From positions 62,001 to 126,000 of the forward strand of contig CAJWNQ010000002.1 of assembly GCA_913043905.1 (NCBI GenBank): a DNA stretch of 64,000 nucleotides. Reading direction: 5' to 3'. The notes below the pieces were generated by a model. It saw nothing but the letters and a program-made list of their open reading frames with translations, was not told the origin of the DNA and ran no database searches. Positions 1 through 10,025 of the stretch are shown in pieces; position 1 is the stretch's first letter; every line of letters begins with the position of its first letter. Source of the DNA: an uncultured Paracoccaceae bacterium (GTDB lineage Bacteria; Pseudomonadota; Alphaproteobacteria; Rhodobacterales; Rhodobacteraceae). The position numbers and the translations under genes are program-made.

Positions 1-1
1 T

Positions 2-1075
2 GAATCAGGTCCATTTTATTCAGTGAATAATGAAACTCTGAATGTCTTAAACTTCCAGCATGACCCAATTTATGCACCAGTAGTTTTGCCAAAAAACACA
101 ATTCGTTTTCACATGACTAAACGAACAATGGAACCTATTATAAGTAATGCTGCTGCCAGTTTGTATGAACTTGAAGGTGATTTACGGTTGTTAGAGTTTC
201 ACTCGAAAGCAAACGCTTTAACGGGAGCGTCTATGGAAATAGTGGCAGCAGCTGCTCAAAATCATGGTAAGGGTATAATCGTTCATAATGATGCGCAGCA
301 TTTCTCTGCGGGAGTTGATCTTAACCGTTTCCGCGCATTTATTGAAGCGGAGGACTGGACTGGAATTGATGCTTTTTTAAATGACTTTCAGCAAGCAGTA
401 AAAGCTCTCAAATACACACCAGTACCTGTAATTGGAGCGCCATCTGGACTATCTATAGGTGGTGGTTTTGAGGTTCTCGCTCATTGTGATAAACTGGTTG
501 CACATACGAATACAGTTTTTGGACTGGTTGAAACGGGTGTCGGTGTTGTTCCAGGTGGTGGAGGTGTTAAGGAAACATTATGGCGCTGGTTTCAAGCAAC
601 TGGTGATTGGGAGAAAGCATCATGGAACACATGGATGCAAATTGGATATGGCCAAATAGGCACAAGCCCAGATTTATCTTCTCGTATGCAATATTATTTA
701 AAAGACCGAGATATTGAAGTTCTGAATCGTGATAAATTAATGCATGTAGCTATTGTTGAAATTGCAAAATTACAAAAAAAATATATGCCGCCTACTATAC
801 CGATATTTGAGCTTCCTGGCCGTGCAATTTTATCTAAAATGTCAAACTTTATGCAAAAAGGTATTGATGATGGATTATTCTATCCCCATGATAAAATAGT
901 AGCGATGCAAGTGGCTGAAATCGTAGTAAATAGTATAAGTGATAATAGTCTGACTGTTTCTGAGCAAGATATGTATGACCGTGAACGCCGTGCATTTCTT
1001 GTTTTGGCAAAAACACCACAAACTATTGTGCGGATATCCAGTCTGTTGGACACTGGTGAAGCTATTAGAAATTAG
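2..1075 (+). CDS. 3-hydroxyacyl-CoA dehydrogenase/enoyl-CoA hydratase-type fusion, C-terminal crotonase part (5' end outside window)
   Basis: Frame is open from base 2 through the listed GTG at 23, so the gene is truncated by the window edge; crotonase signatures (HFSAGVDLNRF, GLSIGGGFEVLAHCD) with a long C-terminal tail typical of FadB/HAD-ECH fusions. Confidence 0.75.
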   Translation, partial: ESGPFYSVNNETLNVLNFQHDPIYAPVVLPKNTIRFHMTKRTMEPIISNAAASLYELEGDLRLLEFHSKANALTGASMEIVAAAAQNHGKGIIVHNDAQHFSAGVDLNRFRAFIEAEDWTGIDAFLNDFQQAVKALKYTPVPVIGAPSGLSIGGGFEVLAHCDKLVAHTNTVFGLVETGVGVVPGGGGVKETLWRWFQATGDWEKASWNTWMQIGYGQIGTSPDLSSRMQYYLKDRDIEVLNRDKLMHVAIVEIAKLQKKYMPPTIPIFELPGRAILSKMSNFMQKGIDDGLFYPHDKIVAMQVAEIVVNSISDNSLTVSEQDMYDRERRAFLVLAKTPQTIVRISSLLDTGEAIRN

Positions 1076-1084
1076 GGGAATGTG

Positions 1085-2686
1085 ATGAGTATTTACGATG
1101 ATTTCGAAAAGACCACAGCAAACCACGTAGCGTTGTCACCACTTTCGTTTATAAAACGAACAGCGTTAATGTTTCCTGATCGTGATGCTATAATTTATGG
1201 CAATAGGTGTTATAGTTGGTCACAGCTTTATAGGCGTGCAAAACAACTAGCATCTGCACTTAATGCACATGGTATAGTAAAAGGTGATACGGTAGCTATC
1301 CTATCTGCTAATACTCCAGAAATGGTAGAAGCTCATTTTGGTATTCCCATGTCTGGTGCCGTCTTGAACACTATTAATACACGGTTGGATTCTGATACTA
1401 TTGGCTACATTCTTGATCATGGTGAAGCCAAAGTTTTTATAGTTGATGGCGAGCTTGCACCTCAAGCCGCAGTTGCAGTTGCTGAACGTAATATTTTAAT
1501 CATTGATATTGCAGACCTGCAGGATAACTTAAAACCCAATCGCATTGGGACCATCGATTATGCTGACTTTATTGCTACAGGAGATGCCAATGCAGATTGG
1601 GATATGCCATCTGATGAATGGGACGCAATTGCGCTAAACTATACATCAGGGTCCACTGGTAGGCCTAAGGGTGTGGTTTATCATCACCGTGGTGCATATC
1701 TAATGTCTATGGGAGTTATTGCGGACTGGGGCTTACCTAGACATCCAAAATATCTTTACACTGTGCCGATGTTCCATTGTAATGGATGGTGCCATGGCTG
1801 GGCTATGGCGGCATTAGCGGGAACAATAATTTGTACACGCACAGTCTCACCAAGTGTAGTTTATAATGCAATCTATAATCATGGGATTACGCATTTTGGT
1901 GGCGCGCCTATTGTATTAGGTATGATCCTGAATGCAAATGACAAAGACCGAAAGCCTTTTGATTACACTGTGAATGTTATGACTGCGGGCGCACCTCCAC
2001 CAACAGCTGTTTTGGAGGGTATAGAGAAGCTTGGTTTTGATGTTACTCAAGTATATGGTTTAACAGAAACCTATGGCCATACAGTTATGTCTACGTGGAA
2101 TAGTGATTGGGATGATTTACCTCAAGATCAGCGTGCAATAATGAAGTCACGTCAAGGTGCCGGCATGGTTCACACTGAAGGATTGCGTGTTGTTGACATT
2201 AATGGTGCAGACGTTCCAGCAGATGGTAAAACATTTGGTGAAATTTTGATCCGAGGGAATACCGTAATGAAAGGTTATCTTAAAAACCCACAAGCTACAT
2301 CTGAAGCTTTTGCTGATGGCTGGTTCCGGTCGGAAGACTTAGCAGTCATGCATGCAAATGGATATGTTGAAATTAAAGACCGATTGAAAGACATTATTAT
2401 TTCAGGGGGAGAAAATATTTCCTCTGTTGAAATCGAAAGCGTTCTTCACCGTCATGAAGCTGTAGCTTTAGCATCAGTTGTAGCTATGAAAAATGAAAAG
2501 TGGGGAGAAGTACCTTGTGCTTTTATTGAGTTAAAGGATGGTAAGTTTGTAACTGAGACTGAAATTATAGCTTTTTGCCGTGATCATCTTGCAGGCTTTA
2601 AGCGCCCTAAGAAAGTTGTGTTTGGGGAACTTCCAAAGACAGCTACTGGTAAAATACAAAAATACGAACTTAGAAATAAAGTCTAA
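1085..2686 (+). CDS. AMP-forming fatty-acyl/medium-chain acyl-CoA synthetase
   Basis: AMP-binding motif YTSGSTGRPKGV, YGLTETYG, C-terminal KTATGKIQKYELR; ATG at 1085 preferred to the upstream GTG at 1082. Confidence 0.9.
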   Translation: MSIYDDFEKTTANHVALSPLSFIKRTALMFPDRDAIIYGNRCYSWSQLYRRAKQLASALNAHGIVKGDTVAILSANTPEMVEAHFGIPMSGAVLNTINTRLDSDTIGYILDHGEAKVFIVDGELAPQAAVAVAERNILIIDIADLQDNLKPNRIGTIDYADFIATGDANADWDMPSDEWDAIALNYTSGSTGRPKGVVYHHRGAYLMSMGVIADWGLPRHPKYLYTVPMFHCNGWCHGWAMAALAGTIICTRTVSPSVVYNAIYNHGITHFGGAPIVLGMILNANDKDRKPFDYTVNVMTAGAPPPTAVLEGIEKLGFDVTQVYGLTETYGHTVMSTWNSDWDDLPQDQRAIMKSRQGAGMVHTEGLRVVDINGADVPADGKTFGEILIRGNTVMKGYLKNPQATSEAFADGWFRSEDLAVMHANGYVEIKDRLKDIIISGGENISSVEIESVLHRHEAVALASVVAMKNEKWGEVPCAFIELKDGKFVTETEIIAFCRDHLAGFKRPKKVVFGELPKTATGKIQKYELRNKV

Positions 2687-2724
2687 ATAATTACCTATAT
2701 TTTGATTTTATAAATCAATTAAAA

Positions 2725-3510
2725 TTATTTACCTTTCCAGACTGGTTCACGTTTTTCTGAAAATGCTTTTGCACCCTCCAGCTGATCTTCAGAAGTATAT
2801 AACGTTTTAACAGTTGGGAGTTCGCTTGATGTAATTGTATTTAATGCATCCTGAAATTTCATGTTTTCTGCTTCACGAACAATTTCTTTTATTGTTGCAT
2901 AAACTAAAGGTGGTCCTGCAGCCAAAATCTTTGCCAGTTTATGAGCTTTATCCATTAATCTTTCTGCAGAGTGTATTTGATTTATTAATCCCCATCGTGC
3001 GGCTTCTTCTGCATCTATCCATCTACCTGTGAAGAGCATTTCCATTGCAATGTGATAGGGTATGCGCTTTGGTAATTTAATCGATGCAGCATCGGCCACT
3101 GTACCAGAATTTATTTCTGGTAAAGCAAATTGAGCGTGGTCAGCAGCAAGAATAATATCTGCTGACAATGCTAATTCTAATCCACCACCACAACAAATAC
3201 CATTTACTGCAGCAATAACAGGTTTGTTTAAATTTTTTAATTCTTGTAATCCACCAAATCCACCTTGGCCATAATCACCATCTACTTCATCACCATCTGC
3301 TGCAGCTTTTAGGTCCCACCCAGCGCAGAAAAATTTTGGTCCTGCCCCAGTAATTATAGCTACTCGTAACTCTGGGTCGTCTCTAAAGCTAGCGAACACT
3401 TCCCCCATAATTCTACTGGTTTTTAGATCTATAGAATTAGCTTTTGGGCGATCTAAAATGACTTCTAAAACATGACCATTTTGTTTTGTTTTAATTGGAC
3501 TTTCAGTCAT
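2725..3510 (-). CDS. caiD: CaiD-like enoyl-CoA hydratase (carnitinyl-CoA dehydratase family)
   Basis: Close resemblance to CaiD pattern (LDRPKAN.ID.KTS..MGEVF..FRDDPELRVAIITGAG.KFF.AGWDLKAAA ... FSEKREPVWKGK). Confidence 0.8.
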   Translation of the reverse strand: MTESPIKTKQNGHVLEVILDRPKANSIDLKTSRIMGEVFASFRDDPELRVAIITGAGPKFFCAGWDLKAAADGDEVDGDYGQGGFGGLQELKNLNKPVIAAVNGICCGGGLELALSADIILAADHAQFALPEINSGTVADAASIKLPKRIPYHIAMEMLFTGRWIDAEEAARWGLINQIHSAERLMDKAHKLAKILAAGPPLVYATIKEIVREAENMKFQDALNTITSSELPTVKTLYTSEDQLEGAKAFSEKREPVWKGK

Positions 3511-5539
3511 TTTTCTCTCCTATTTTTATAAGTGCATCCGCTACAATCGCATCTGTATGGGTACAAATAAGTGGATTAATTTCAACTTCTGATATTTTAC
3601 CATGATTAGAAATAGTAAAATTTTGAATATTCTTAATTGCTTTTATAATGTTTACTAAATTGGGAGTAGGTAATCCTCTATAACCCAAAAACAATGGCCA
3701 TATTCTAAGTGCCTCTAGGGATGCTTTAATATCTTTATCGCTTACTGGAATTAACATTGAAATTTTATCATCTAATATTTCAGTAAGTTTTCCACCTGAA
3801 GCTATTGTTAAAACGTAACCATGAGCTTCATCTAAAACTACTCCAATCAATAATTCAATTAAACTGTCATCGATCATTTCTTCTATCAAAAATGTTTTAC
3901 TTTGCATTTCATTTACGGCATCTAAAACCTCAGATTCATTTTGTAAATTCAAGGCAACAAGCCCAGCTTCAGTTTTGTGGGCACTTCCTTCACCTTTTAA
4001 AACAACTGGATACCCAATTTCTTTTGCAATTTTTATGATATCACAAAATTGAGAAACAGTTTGAAAATTTGGTAGTTTTACATCAAATTTTCGTAACATT
4101 TCTTTTGCTAAAGCTTCACTTAAAATCTTTGTATTAATAGGTTTTTTTGGTGGTAAAATATTATTTGAACATATCTTTTTATATGAAGAAAATCGAGAAA
4201 TTGATTCTAACGCACTTTCCATACCACCAAATGGTATAATGCCATTAAGTATAAATTCTTTTGCTATAAATTCTGGCATTGTATCTGAAATAGACGCCAC
4301 AACTCCAACTTGACAGCCAGTCTTATTTTTTGCTGAAACAATTGAGGGAATAACATCAAGCCACATTTGGGGATTGCAACGATCATCTCGTGGAAAATCT
4401 AAAACTAACAAACCAATACAATTTGAACCACTAAGAGCTGCACAAAATGTTTGGGCCATTGCCTCCCAATTACCCCAGATATAGGTATGATAATCTAATG
4501 GATTGGCAAGTTTTACCATTTTACCTAATGTACTTCGCAAGCGTTGTCTTTGCTCTTTGCTAAGTGAAGGGAAATTAACACCCGCTGTTTGGCCTATATC
4601 AGCCATTAAACTTGCTTCACCACCAGAACATGACATTGATAGTATATTTTTATTTGGGCGTTCTCCAACAATGTGGGCTAGCTTCAACGTTTCTATAAAC
4701 GTTGTTAGGTTTTCAACTTTAACCACACCTAGTCTAGAAAATAGAGCTCGAGAACCAGCATCACTACCAGCAATTGATGCTGTGTGTGATACTGTAGCCG
4801 CGCGCGCTTGATCAGAGGTTCCAACTTTCAAAACAATTATAGGTTTCTCTAATTTATTTGCTATCAAAACCATTTTTTCAAATTCAGAAACATCATTAAT
4901 ACCTTCGATATGAAGGCCTAAAGCTGTAATGCGTGAATCATTTAATATTGTTGTGGCCATTTCCGCTAAACTAATTTGAGCTTGATTTCCAACAGATGAA
5001 ATAAAAGCTAAAGGGAGGCCGCGCTTTTGCATTGTTAGGTTAATAGCAATATTTGATGATTGTGTAATGATAGCAACACCATTGCTTACGCGATCGCCAC
5101 CATGTTGGTCAGGCCACAACAGTGAACCTTCAAGGTAATTTATAAATCCATAACAGTTAGGTCCTAATACTGCCATTTCGCCTGCTGCAATTAATAGCTG
5201 GTCTTGCAAATCTGCACTTTGTGCATCCTCCGAAATAGCTTCAGAAAATCCGCTGGCAAAGCAAACTGCACCTTGAGCACCTATTTTATTTAATGATTGA
5301 ATTACTTTAATTGTAGCAAACCTATTTACGCCAATAAAACTTGCATCTGGTCCATTGGGCAATGCCTCCACAGATAAAAAACAAGGAACACCTTTTATCT
5401 TAGGTCGTGTGGGGTGAACGGGCCATATATGGCCTTCGAATCCTATTTTTTGGCATTGATCAATAACATTTTCGCACCAGACTCCACCACCTATTATGGC
5501 TATTGATTCTGGGTACAACATTCGTTCAATGCGGTTCAT
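3503..5539 (-). CDS. NDP-forming acyl-CoA synthetase (acetate--CoA ligase family; CoA-binding + ligase-CoA + ATP-grasp)
   Basis: N-terminal SIAIIGG CoA-binding region, phosphohistidine motif VSHTASIAGSD, C-terminal ATP-grasp (GYPVVLKGEGSAHKTEAGLVALNL). Confidence 0.88.
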   Translation of the reverse strand: MNRIERMLYPESIAIIGGGVWCENVIDQCQKIGFEGHIWPVHPTRPKIKGVPCFLSVEALPNGPDASFIGVNRFATIKVIQSLNKIGAQGAVCFASGFSEAISEDAQSADLQDQLLIAAGEMAVLGPNCYGFINYLEGSLLWPDQHGGDRVSNGVAIITQSSNIAINLTMQKRGLPLAFISSVGNQAQISLAEMATTILNDSRITALGLHIEGINDVSEFEKMVLIANKLEKPIIVLKVGTSDQARAATVSHTASIAGSDAGSRALFSRLGVVKVENLTTFIETLKLAHIVGERPNKNILSMSCSGGEASLMADIGQTAGVNFPSLSKEQRQRLRSTLGKMVKLANPLDYHTYIWGNWEAMAQTFCAALSGSNCIGLLVLDFPRDDRCNPQMWLDVIPSIVSAKNKTGCQVGVVASISDTMPEFIAKEFILNGIIPFGGMESALESISRFSSYKKICSNNILPPKKPINTKILSEALAKEMLRKFDVKLPNFQTVSQFCDIIKIAKEIGYPVVLKGEGSAHKTEAGLVALNLQNESEVLDAVNEMQSKTFLIEEMIDDSLIELLIGVVLDEAHGYVLTIASGGKLTEILDDKISMLIPVSDKDIKASLEALRIWPLFLGYRGLPTPNLVNIIKAIKNIQNFTISNHGKISEVEINPLICTHTDAIVADALIKIGEKND

Positions 5540-6700
5540 TCATGCCCCCAATGGACGTAGTAATTCACGGCTAATGATATGGCGCTGGATTTCAGAGGTT
5601 CCATCCCAAATACGTTCTACTCGAGCATCTCGCCAAAACCGTTCAATAGGAAAATCATCCATTAATCCCATTCCGCCAAAAATTTGCAATGTTTTATCTG
5701 TTACGCTTGCTAAAGTCTCTGATGCAAATACTTTTGCGCTTGCGATTTCTCGATTTGACGGCTGTCCCTGATCAAGCATCCAAGCAGATTTTAATGTCAA
5801 TAGATCTGCTGCATCTATATCTGTAATCATGTCAGCAATTTGAAAGCCTACTCCCTGGAATTTTCCGATTGCTTGCCCAAACTGTTTTCGTTCAGCAGCA
5901 TAATTAAGTGCATAATCAAAACATCTTCGTGCTCGACCAACTGAGAATGCAGCCACTGTTATTCTAGTGGCGTAAAGCCATTCATTCATTACGGAAAAAC
6001 CACCATCAATTTCACCTAAAACAGCCTCTTTTGGCAAGCGGCAATTATCAAAATCTAATATGCAATTTTTGTATCCCTTATGGCTAACTGAATTGTATCC
6101 ATTTCGTACTTCGAACCCTTCTGTTCCACGATCTACTAAAAATGTAGTAATCCGTTTTTTTGGACCACGGAGTGTCTCATCTACACCGGTTGCAACAAAT
6201 ACTATGAAAAAATCAGCATGTTCAGCACCAGATATAAAGTGTTTTGAACCATTGATAATCCAATCTGAGCCATCAGATACAGCACTACATTTCATTCCAC
6301 GAACGTCACTTCCTGCATCGGGTTCAGTCATGGCTAATGCATCTGTGATCTCACCTTTTACAGCTGGCAAAAGATAGCGCTCTATTTGTTCATCTTGACA
6401 TGCCATCAGTATATTTTGAGGTCTTCCAAAAAAATGAGTCAGTGCCATTGAGCCTCTACCAAGTTCTCTTTCAACAAGTGTGAAATCAAGATGGTTAAGG
6501 CCTGCACCACCTACATTTTCAGGAAAATTACATGCATAAAAACCTAAATCGATGACTTTTTGTTTGATTGATTGGCCTAATTCTATTGGAACATGACCAG
6601 TCCGCTCAACTTCAGCTTCGTGTGGATAGATTTCTTTTTCTACAAAATTACGAACAGTTTTAACAATCATTTGTTGTTCTTGGCTTAATCCAAAATCCAT
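5540..6700 (-). CDS. acyl-CoA dehydrogenase
   Basis: AMTEPDAGSDVRGM, WIINGSKHFISGAEHADF, RKQFGQAIGKFQ, IWDGTSEIQRHII. Confidence 0.92.
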   Translation of the reverse strand: MDFGLSQEQQMIVKTVRNFVEKEIYPHEAEVERTGHVPIELGQSIKQKVIDLGFYACNFPENVGGAGLNHLDFTLVERELGRGSMALTHFFGRPQNILMACQDEQIERYLLPAVKGEITDALAMTEPDAGSDVRGMKCSAVSDGSDWIINGSKHFISGAEHADFFIVFVATGVDETLRGPKKRITTFLVDRGTEGFEVRNGYNSVSHKGYKNCILDFDNCRLPKEAVLGEIDGGFSVMNEWLYATRITVAAFSVGRARRCFDYALNYAAERKQFGQAIGKFQGVGFQIADMITDIDAADLLTLKSAWMLDQGQPSNREIASAKVFASETLASVTDKTLQIFGGMGLMDDFPIERFWRDARVERIWDGTSEIQRHIISRELLRPLGA

Positions 6701-6703
6701 ATT

Positions 6704-8134
6704 TTAAACCCTGCGGGGATCAGGCAATGTAGTATGTATTGCTGCAATCATTTCTAGTTGTTCTAATACATCTGCATGGGGCTCACATGCACGCCTAGTT
6801 TCGAGGTTTACATGAATAAGCATTTGTTCCCCTGTTGCAAGTAAGGCCTCATCTTCATCAAACATTTGGTGGAATAATTTCATTTTTTTACCTTCACCTT
6901 GAAGCACAAAGGATTTTACGTGGATAGATGATCCGGCATGTGTTTCAGCTAGAAATTTGATTTGAACATCTACAGTAAAATAACTAAGGCCTGACCTGAT
7001 GTAATCTGCATTTGCACCTACTGTTTGCATTATGATATCTGCGGCATCAGAAAAAATCTGGCCATAACGACTTTCATTCATGTGGCCATTGTAATCTGTC
7101 CAATCGCTTGGAATGACCCTGCTGATAGTCGCCATTGCTCCATTAATTTTTGAAGGTAATTCTGGCTTTATAGTTTGTTCGTGTTCATTAATCAAAGCAC
7201 CTGCAGCAGTATTTTCATTTTTTAATGAACGAAGAATTGCTATTAGATTGTTGTCACGTAATCGCTCTAATTCTCGAATAGATCTGTTTCCTGATTGTGC
7301 GTCAGATTGGCTAGCAACCTGTTGAATTAATTCATCAGTAAGTTCAGGAACATCCATAAGTTTTGTCCATGGCCATTGTAAACATGGGCCAAATTGGGAA
7401 ATAAAATGTGCCATTCCTTCTTCCCCTCCGGCTATCCTGTAAGTTTCGAACAATCCCATTTGGGCCCAACGCAAACCAAAACCATACCGAATGGCATCAT
7501 CTATTTCTTGTGTAGTAGCAATTCCATCTTTTATGAGCCATAAACCTTCACGCCAAACAGCTTCTAAAAATCTATCCGCAATATGCGCATCAATCTCTTT
7601 TCTAACATGTAGTGGAAACATACCAAGTGAAGTGAGGATTTCTTTGGCAACATTCACTATAAAAACTGGATTTGCAGGAGAGGGTACCAGTTCAACAAGT
7701 GGCAACAAGTAAACAGGGTTAAACGGGTGGGCCACAAGGACAGTATCGGGACAAGAGAGGCCCTCTTGAAGTTCGGATGGTTTGAATCCTGATGTAGAAG
7801 ATCCAATTATTGCATCTTTTGGAGCTGCTAAAATGATCTCTAAAAAAACTTTTTGTTTTAAGTCCAAACGTTCAGGAACGCTTTCCTGAATCCACGATGT
7901 ACCAGCAACTGCTTCCTGGATAGTACTGCAGATTTTAAGTTTACCCTCCCGTGGAAGAGAAACGTCGTACAACATAGGCAAAGCATGACGGGCATTCTTT
8001 AAAACGGCTGTAATTTTGCGTTCTGCTTGTGGATCAGGATCATACAAATTTACATTCCATCCATTTAGCAGGAATCTTGCAAGCCATCCCCCTCCAATAA
8101 CTCCGCCACCAATAATTGCTGCTGTTTGTGTCAT
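6704..8134 (-). CDS. lcdH: L-carnitine 3-dehydrogenase fused to C-terminal hotdog thioesterase (betainyl-CoA thioesterase-type)
   Basis: N-terminal Rossmann GGGVIGGGWLARFLLNG plus 3-HAD domain; C-terminal hotdog domain beginning VIPSDWTDYNGHMNESRY; located beside BKACE. Confidence 0.85.
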   Translation of the reverse strand: MTQTAAIIGGGVIGGGWLARFLLNGWNVNLYDPDPQAERKITAVLKNARHALPMLYDVSLPREGKLKICSTIQEAVAGTSWIQESVPERLDLKQKVFLEIILAAPKDAIIGSSTSGFKPSELQEGLSCPDTVLVAHPFNPVYLLPLVELVPSPANPVFIVNVAKEILTSLGMFPLHVRKEIDAHIADRFLEAVWREGLWLIKDGIATTQEIDDAIRYGFGLRWAQMGLFETYRIAGGEEGMAHFISQFGPCLQWPWTKLMDVPELTDELIQQVASQSDAQSGNRSIRELERLRDNNLIAILRSLKNENTAAGALINEHEQTIKPELPSKINGAMATISRVIPSDWTDYNGHMNESRYGQIFSDAADIIMQTVGANADYIRSGLSYFTVDVQIKFLAETHAGSSIHVKSFVLQGEGKKMKLFHQMFDEDEALLATGEQMLIHVNLETRRACEPHADVLEQLEMIAAIHTTLPDPRRV

Positions 8135-8281
8135 GATGTCCTCATTTAAATATTAATTTTTCTAATACTTAATTTATTTTTATTAAAATCGTTTACGGTT
8201 AAGATCTTAATTTTTATGTTATAAATACAATTGATGAATTATGTCGTGGGTTCTTAAAGTAGCCAGGTAGTACTCTTAGGA

Positions 8282-9046
8282 TCATGTAATGGCTTCTGTA
8301 TGACCATCAACAGCTAGTGCCTGACCTGAAATTTTTGATCCGGACGGGCTATCTAAAAAGTGAACCATATTTGAAATGTCGTCAGCGGTTACCCAAGTTT
8401 TTAATGATACCGCAGCAACATAATCATCGCGTACTGTTTGTTCGCTAACGCCACGTACATTGGCTTCGTTTTCGACTACTCGATCCATACGCTCACCCTC
8501 AACAGCGCCTGGGCAAATGCAATTTACACGAATGCCATCGCTGCCCATTTCCATTGCAAGTGTTTTCGTTAGCCCAACGATGCCCCATTTTGCTACAGCG
8601 TATGGGCTTCGATAAGGATACCCAAATAGTCCAGCTGTTGATGATAAGAGTACAATTAACCCGGCCTTTTGCGCCCGCATATGTTTTGCTGCCCAGCGTA
8701 CCAATAAAAACGTGCCATCTAATGTTGTAGCAATTGTAGACTTCCATTCAAAATAATTCAAATCTTCAATTAATGCTGCGGGTCCACCTATACCAGCCGC
8801 CGCAATCACAACATCGACACCACCTAAATAACTGTCACAACTCTCAAAAAAAGCAGACATGTCTGCCTCAATTGTAACATTGGCTCTGATTGCGAGCGCA
8901 TTTGGATACATTAGTCGAAATGCATCTACTGCACCGCCATCAATATCACAGACAGCTACTTTTGCTCCTGCAGCCATGTAGCTTTGAGCTATGGTTAATC
9001 CAATCCCTGCGGCTCCCGCGGTTATGACTATACGTTTATTAATCAT
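8282..9046 (-). CDS. SDR-family oxidoreductase in the carnitine operon
   Basis: TAGAAGIG cofactor motif, SSTAG...YPYRSPYAVAKWG catalytic region, ICPGAVEG. Confidence 0.88.
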   Translation of the reverse strand: MINKRIVITAGAAGIGLTIAQSYMAAGAKVAVCDIDGGAVDAFRLMYPNALAIRANVTIEADMSAFFESCDSYLGGVDVVIAAAGIGGPAALIEDLNYFEWKSTIATTLDGTFLLVRWAAKHMRAQKAGLIVLLSSTAGLFGYPYRSPYAVAKWGIVGLTKTLAMEMGSDGIRVNCICPGAVEGERMDRVVENEANVRGVSEQTVRDDYVAAVSLKTWVTADDISNMVHFLDSPSGSKISGQALAVDGHTEAIT

Positions 9047-9951
9047 TTCGGCATGCGCTTTGTTAAGCCTAGTTTTTCGCGCACTTCCTTTGGCCCCATT
9101 ATCGAGCTGCCCATTGCTTCGACGATTGTTACTGCACGTGCAACGAGTGCTTCGTTTGTGGCTAATTCACCTTTACCTAGCCACAAATTATCCTCTAAGC
9201 CTACGCGAACATTACCCCCTGCTAACACTGATGCTGCTACATATGGCATTTCATTTCGGCCAATAGAAAATGCGGACCAATTCCAGTCATTTGGCACATT
9301 GTTAACCATTGCCATAAAGGTATTTAAATCGTTTGGAGCTCCCCAAGGAATACCCATACATAGTTGTACAAGTGCAGGGGATTTTAGAATACCTTTTTCA
9401 ACTAAGTTCTTGGCTAACCATAAGTGGCCAGTATCAAATGCTTCAATTTCTGGTTTTACGCCTAAGTCTTCCATCATTGAGCCCATAGCTTCTAACATTC
9501 CAGGAGTATTGGTCATGACGTAATCAGCTTCAGCAAAATTCATAGTGCCACAATCTAACGTGCAAATTTCAGGTAGGCATTCTGCTATATGTGCAACACG
9601 ATCTTCGGCACTTGCCATATCCGTAGTATTGGATAATGGAAGGGGGCTCTCAGGGGAACCAAAAACAATGTCACCTCCCATGCCTGCTGTAAGATTTAAC
9701 ACCATATCCACATCAGAAGCACGAATGCGATCTGTTACTTCACGATAAAGCTTTAAATCGCGTGAAGGCACACCTGTATCAGGATCGCGCACATGACAAT
9801 GCACAATTGCTGCACCTGCTTGAGCCGCAGCAATTGCACTTTTAGCAATTTGCTCTGGACTGCGTGGCACATGATGACTGCGATCTTGCGAACTCCCGGA
9901 GCCTGTGACTGCACAGGTTATAAAAACTTTGGGGTTTATTGTCAGCGGCAT
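9043..9951 (-). CDS. beta-keto acid cleavage enzyme (BKACE, DUF849), likely 3-dehydrocarnitine cleavage
   Basis: ITCAVTGSG start, AAIVHCHVRDPDTGVPSRDLKLY, LNLTAGMGGD, GNVRVGLEDNLWL; 4-bp overlap with downstream SDR. Confidence 0.9.
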   Translation of the reverse strand: MPLTINPKVFITCAVTGSGSSQDRSHHVPRSPEQIAKSAIAAAQAGAAIVHCHVRDPDTGVPSRDLKLYREVTDRIRASDVDMVLNLTAGMGGDIVFGSPESPLPLSNTTDMASAEDRVAHIAECLPEICTLDCGTMNFAEADYVMTNTPGMLEAMGSMMEDLGVKPEIEAFDTGHLWLAKNLVEKGILKSPALVQLCMGIPWGAPNDLNTFMAMVNNVPNDWNWSAFSIGRNEMPYVAASVLAGGNVRVGLEDNLWLGKGELATNEALVARAVTIVEAMGSSIMGPKEVREKLGLTKRMPK

Positions 9952-10025
9952 AATTTTATCCTTTTTTACTTTTTGAGATGCTAAACATCTTGCATTAGAA
10001 CTGTGTGCAGTATTAGACGTATATT

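Noticed and set aside
1085-6700. DMSP demethylation set (DmdB/DmdC/DmdD) from the AMP ligase, acyl-CoA dehydrogenase and crotonase
   Set aside because: The crotonase is CaiD-like, the ligase is convergent rather than in the operon, and BKACE plus carnitine dehydrogenase explain the cluster better
9053-9523. 156-aa plus-strand ORF opposite BKACE
   Set aside because: Antisense shadow of a strongly supported gene, no recognisable domain
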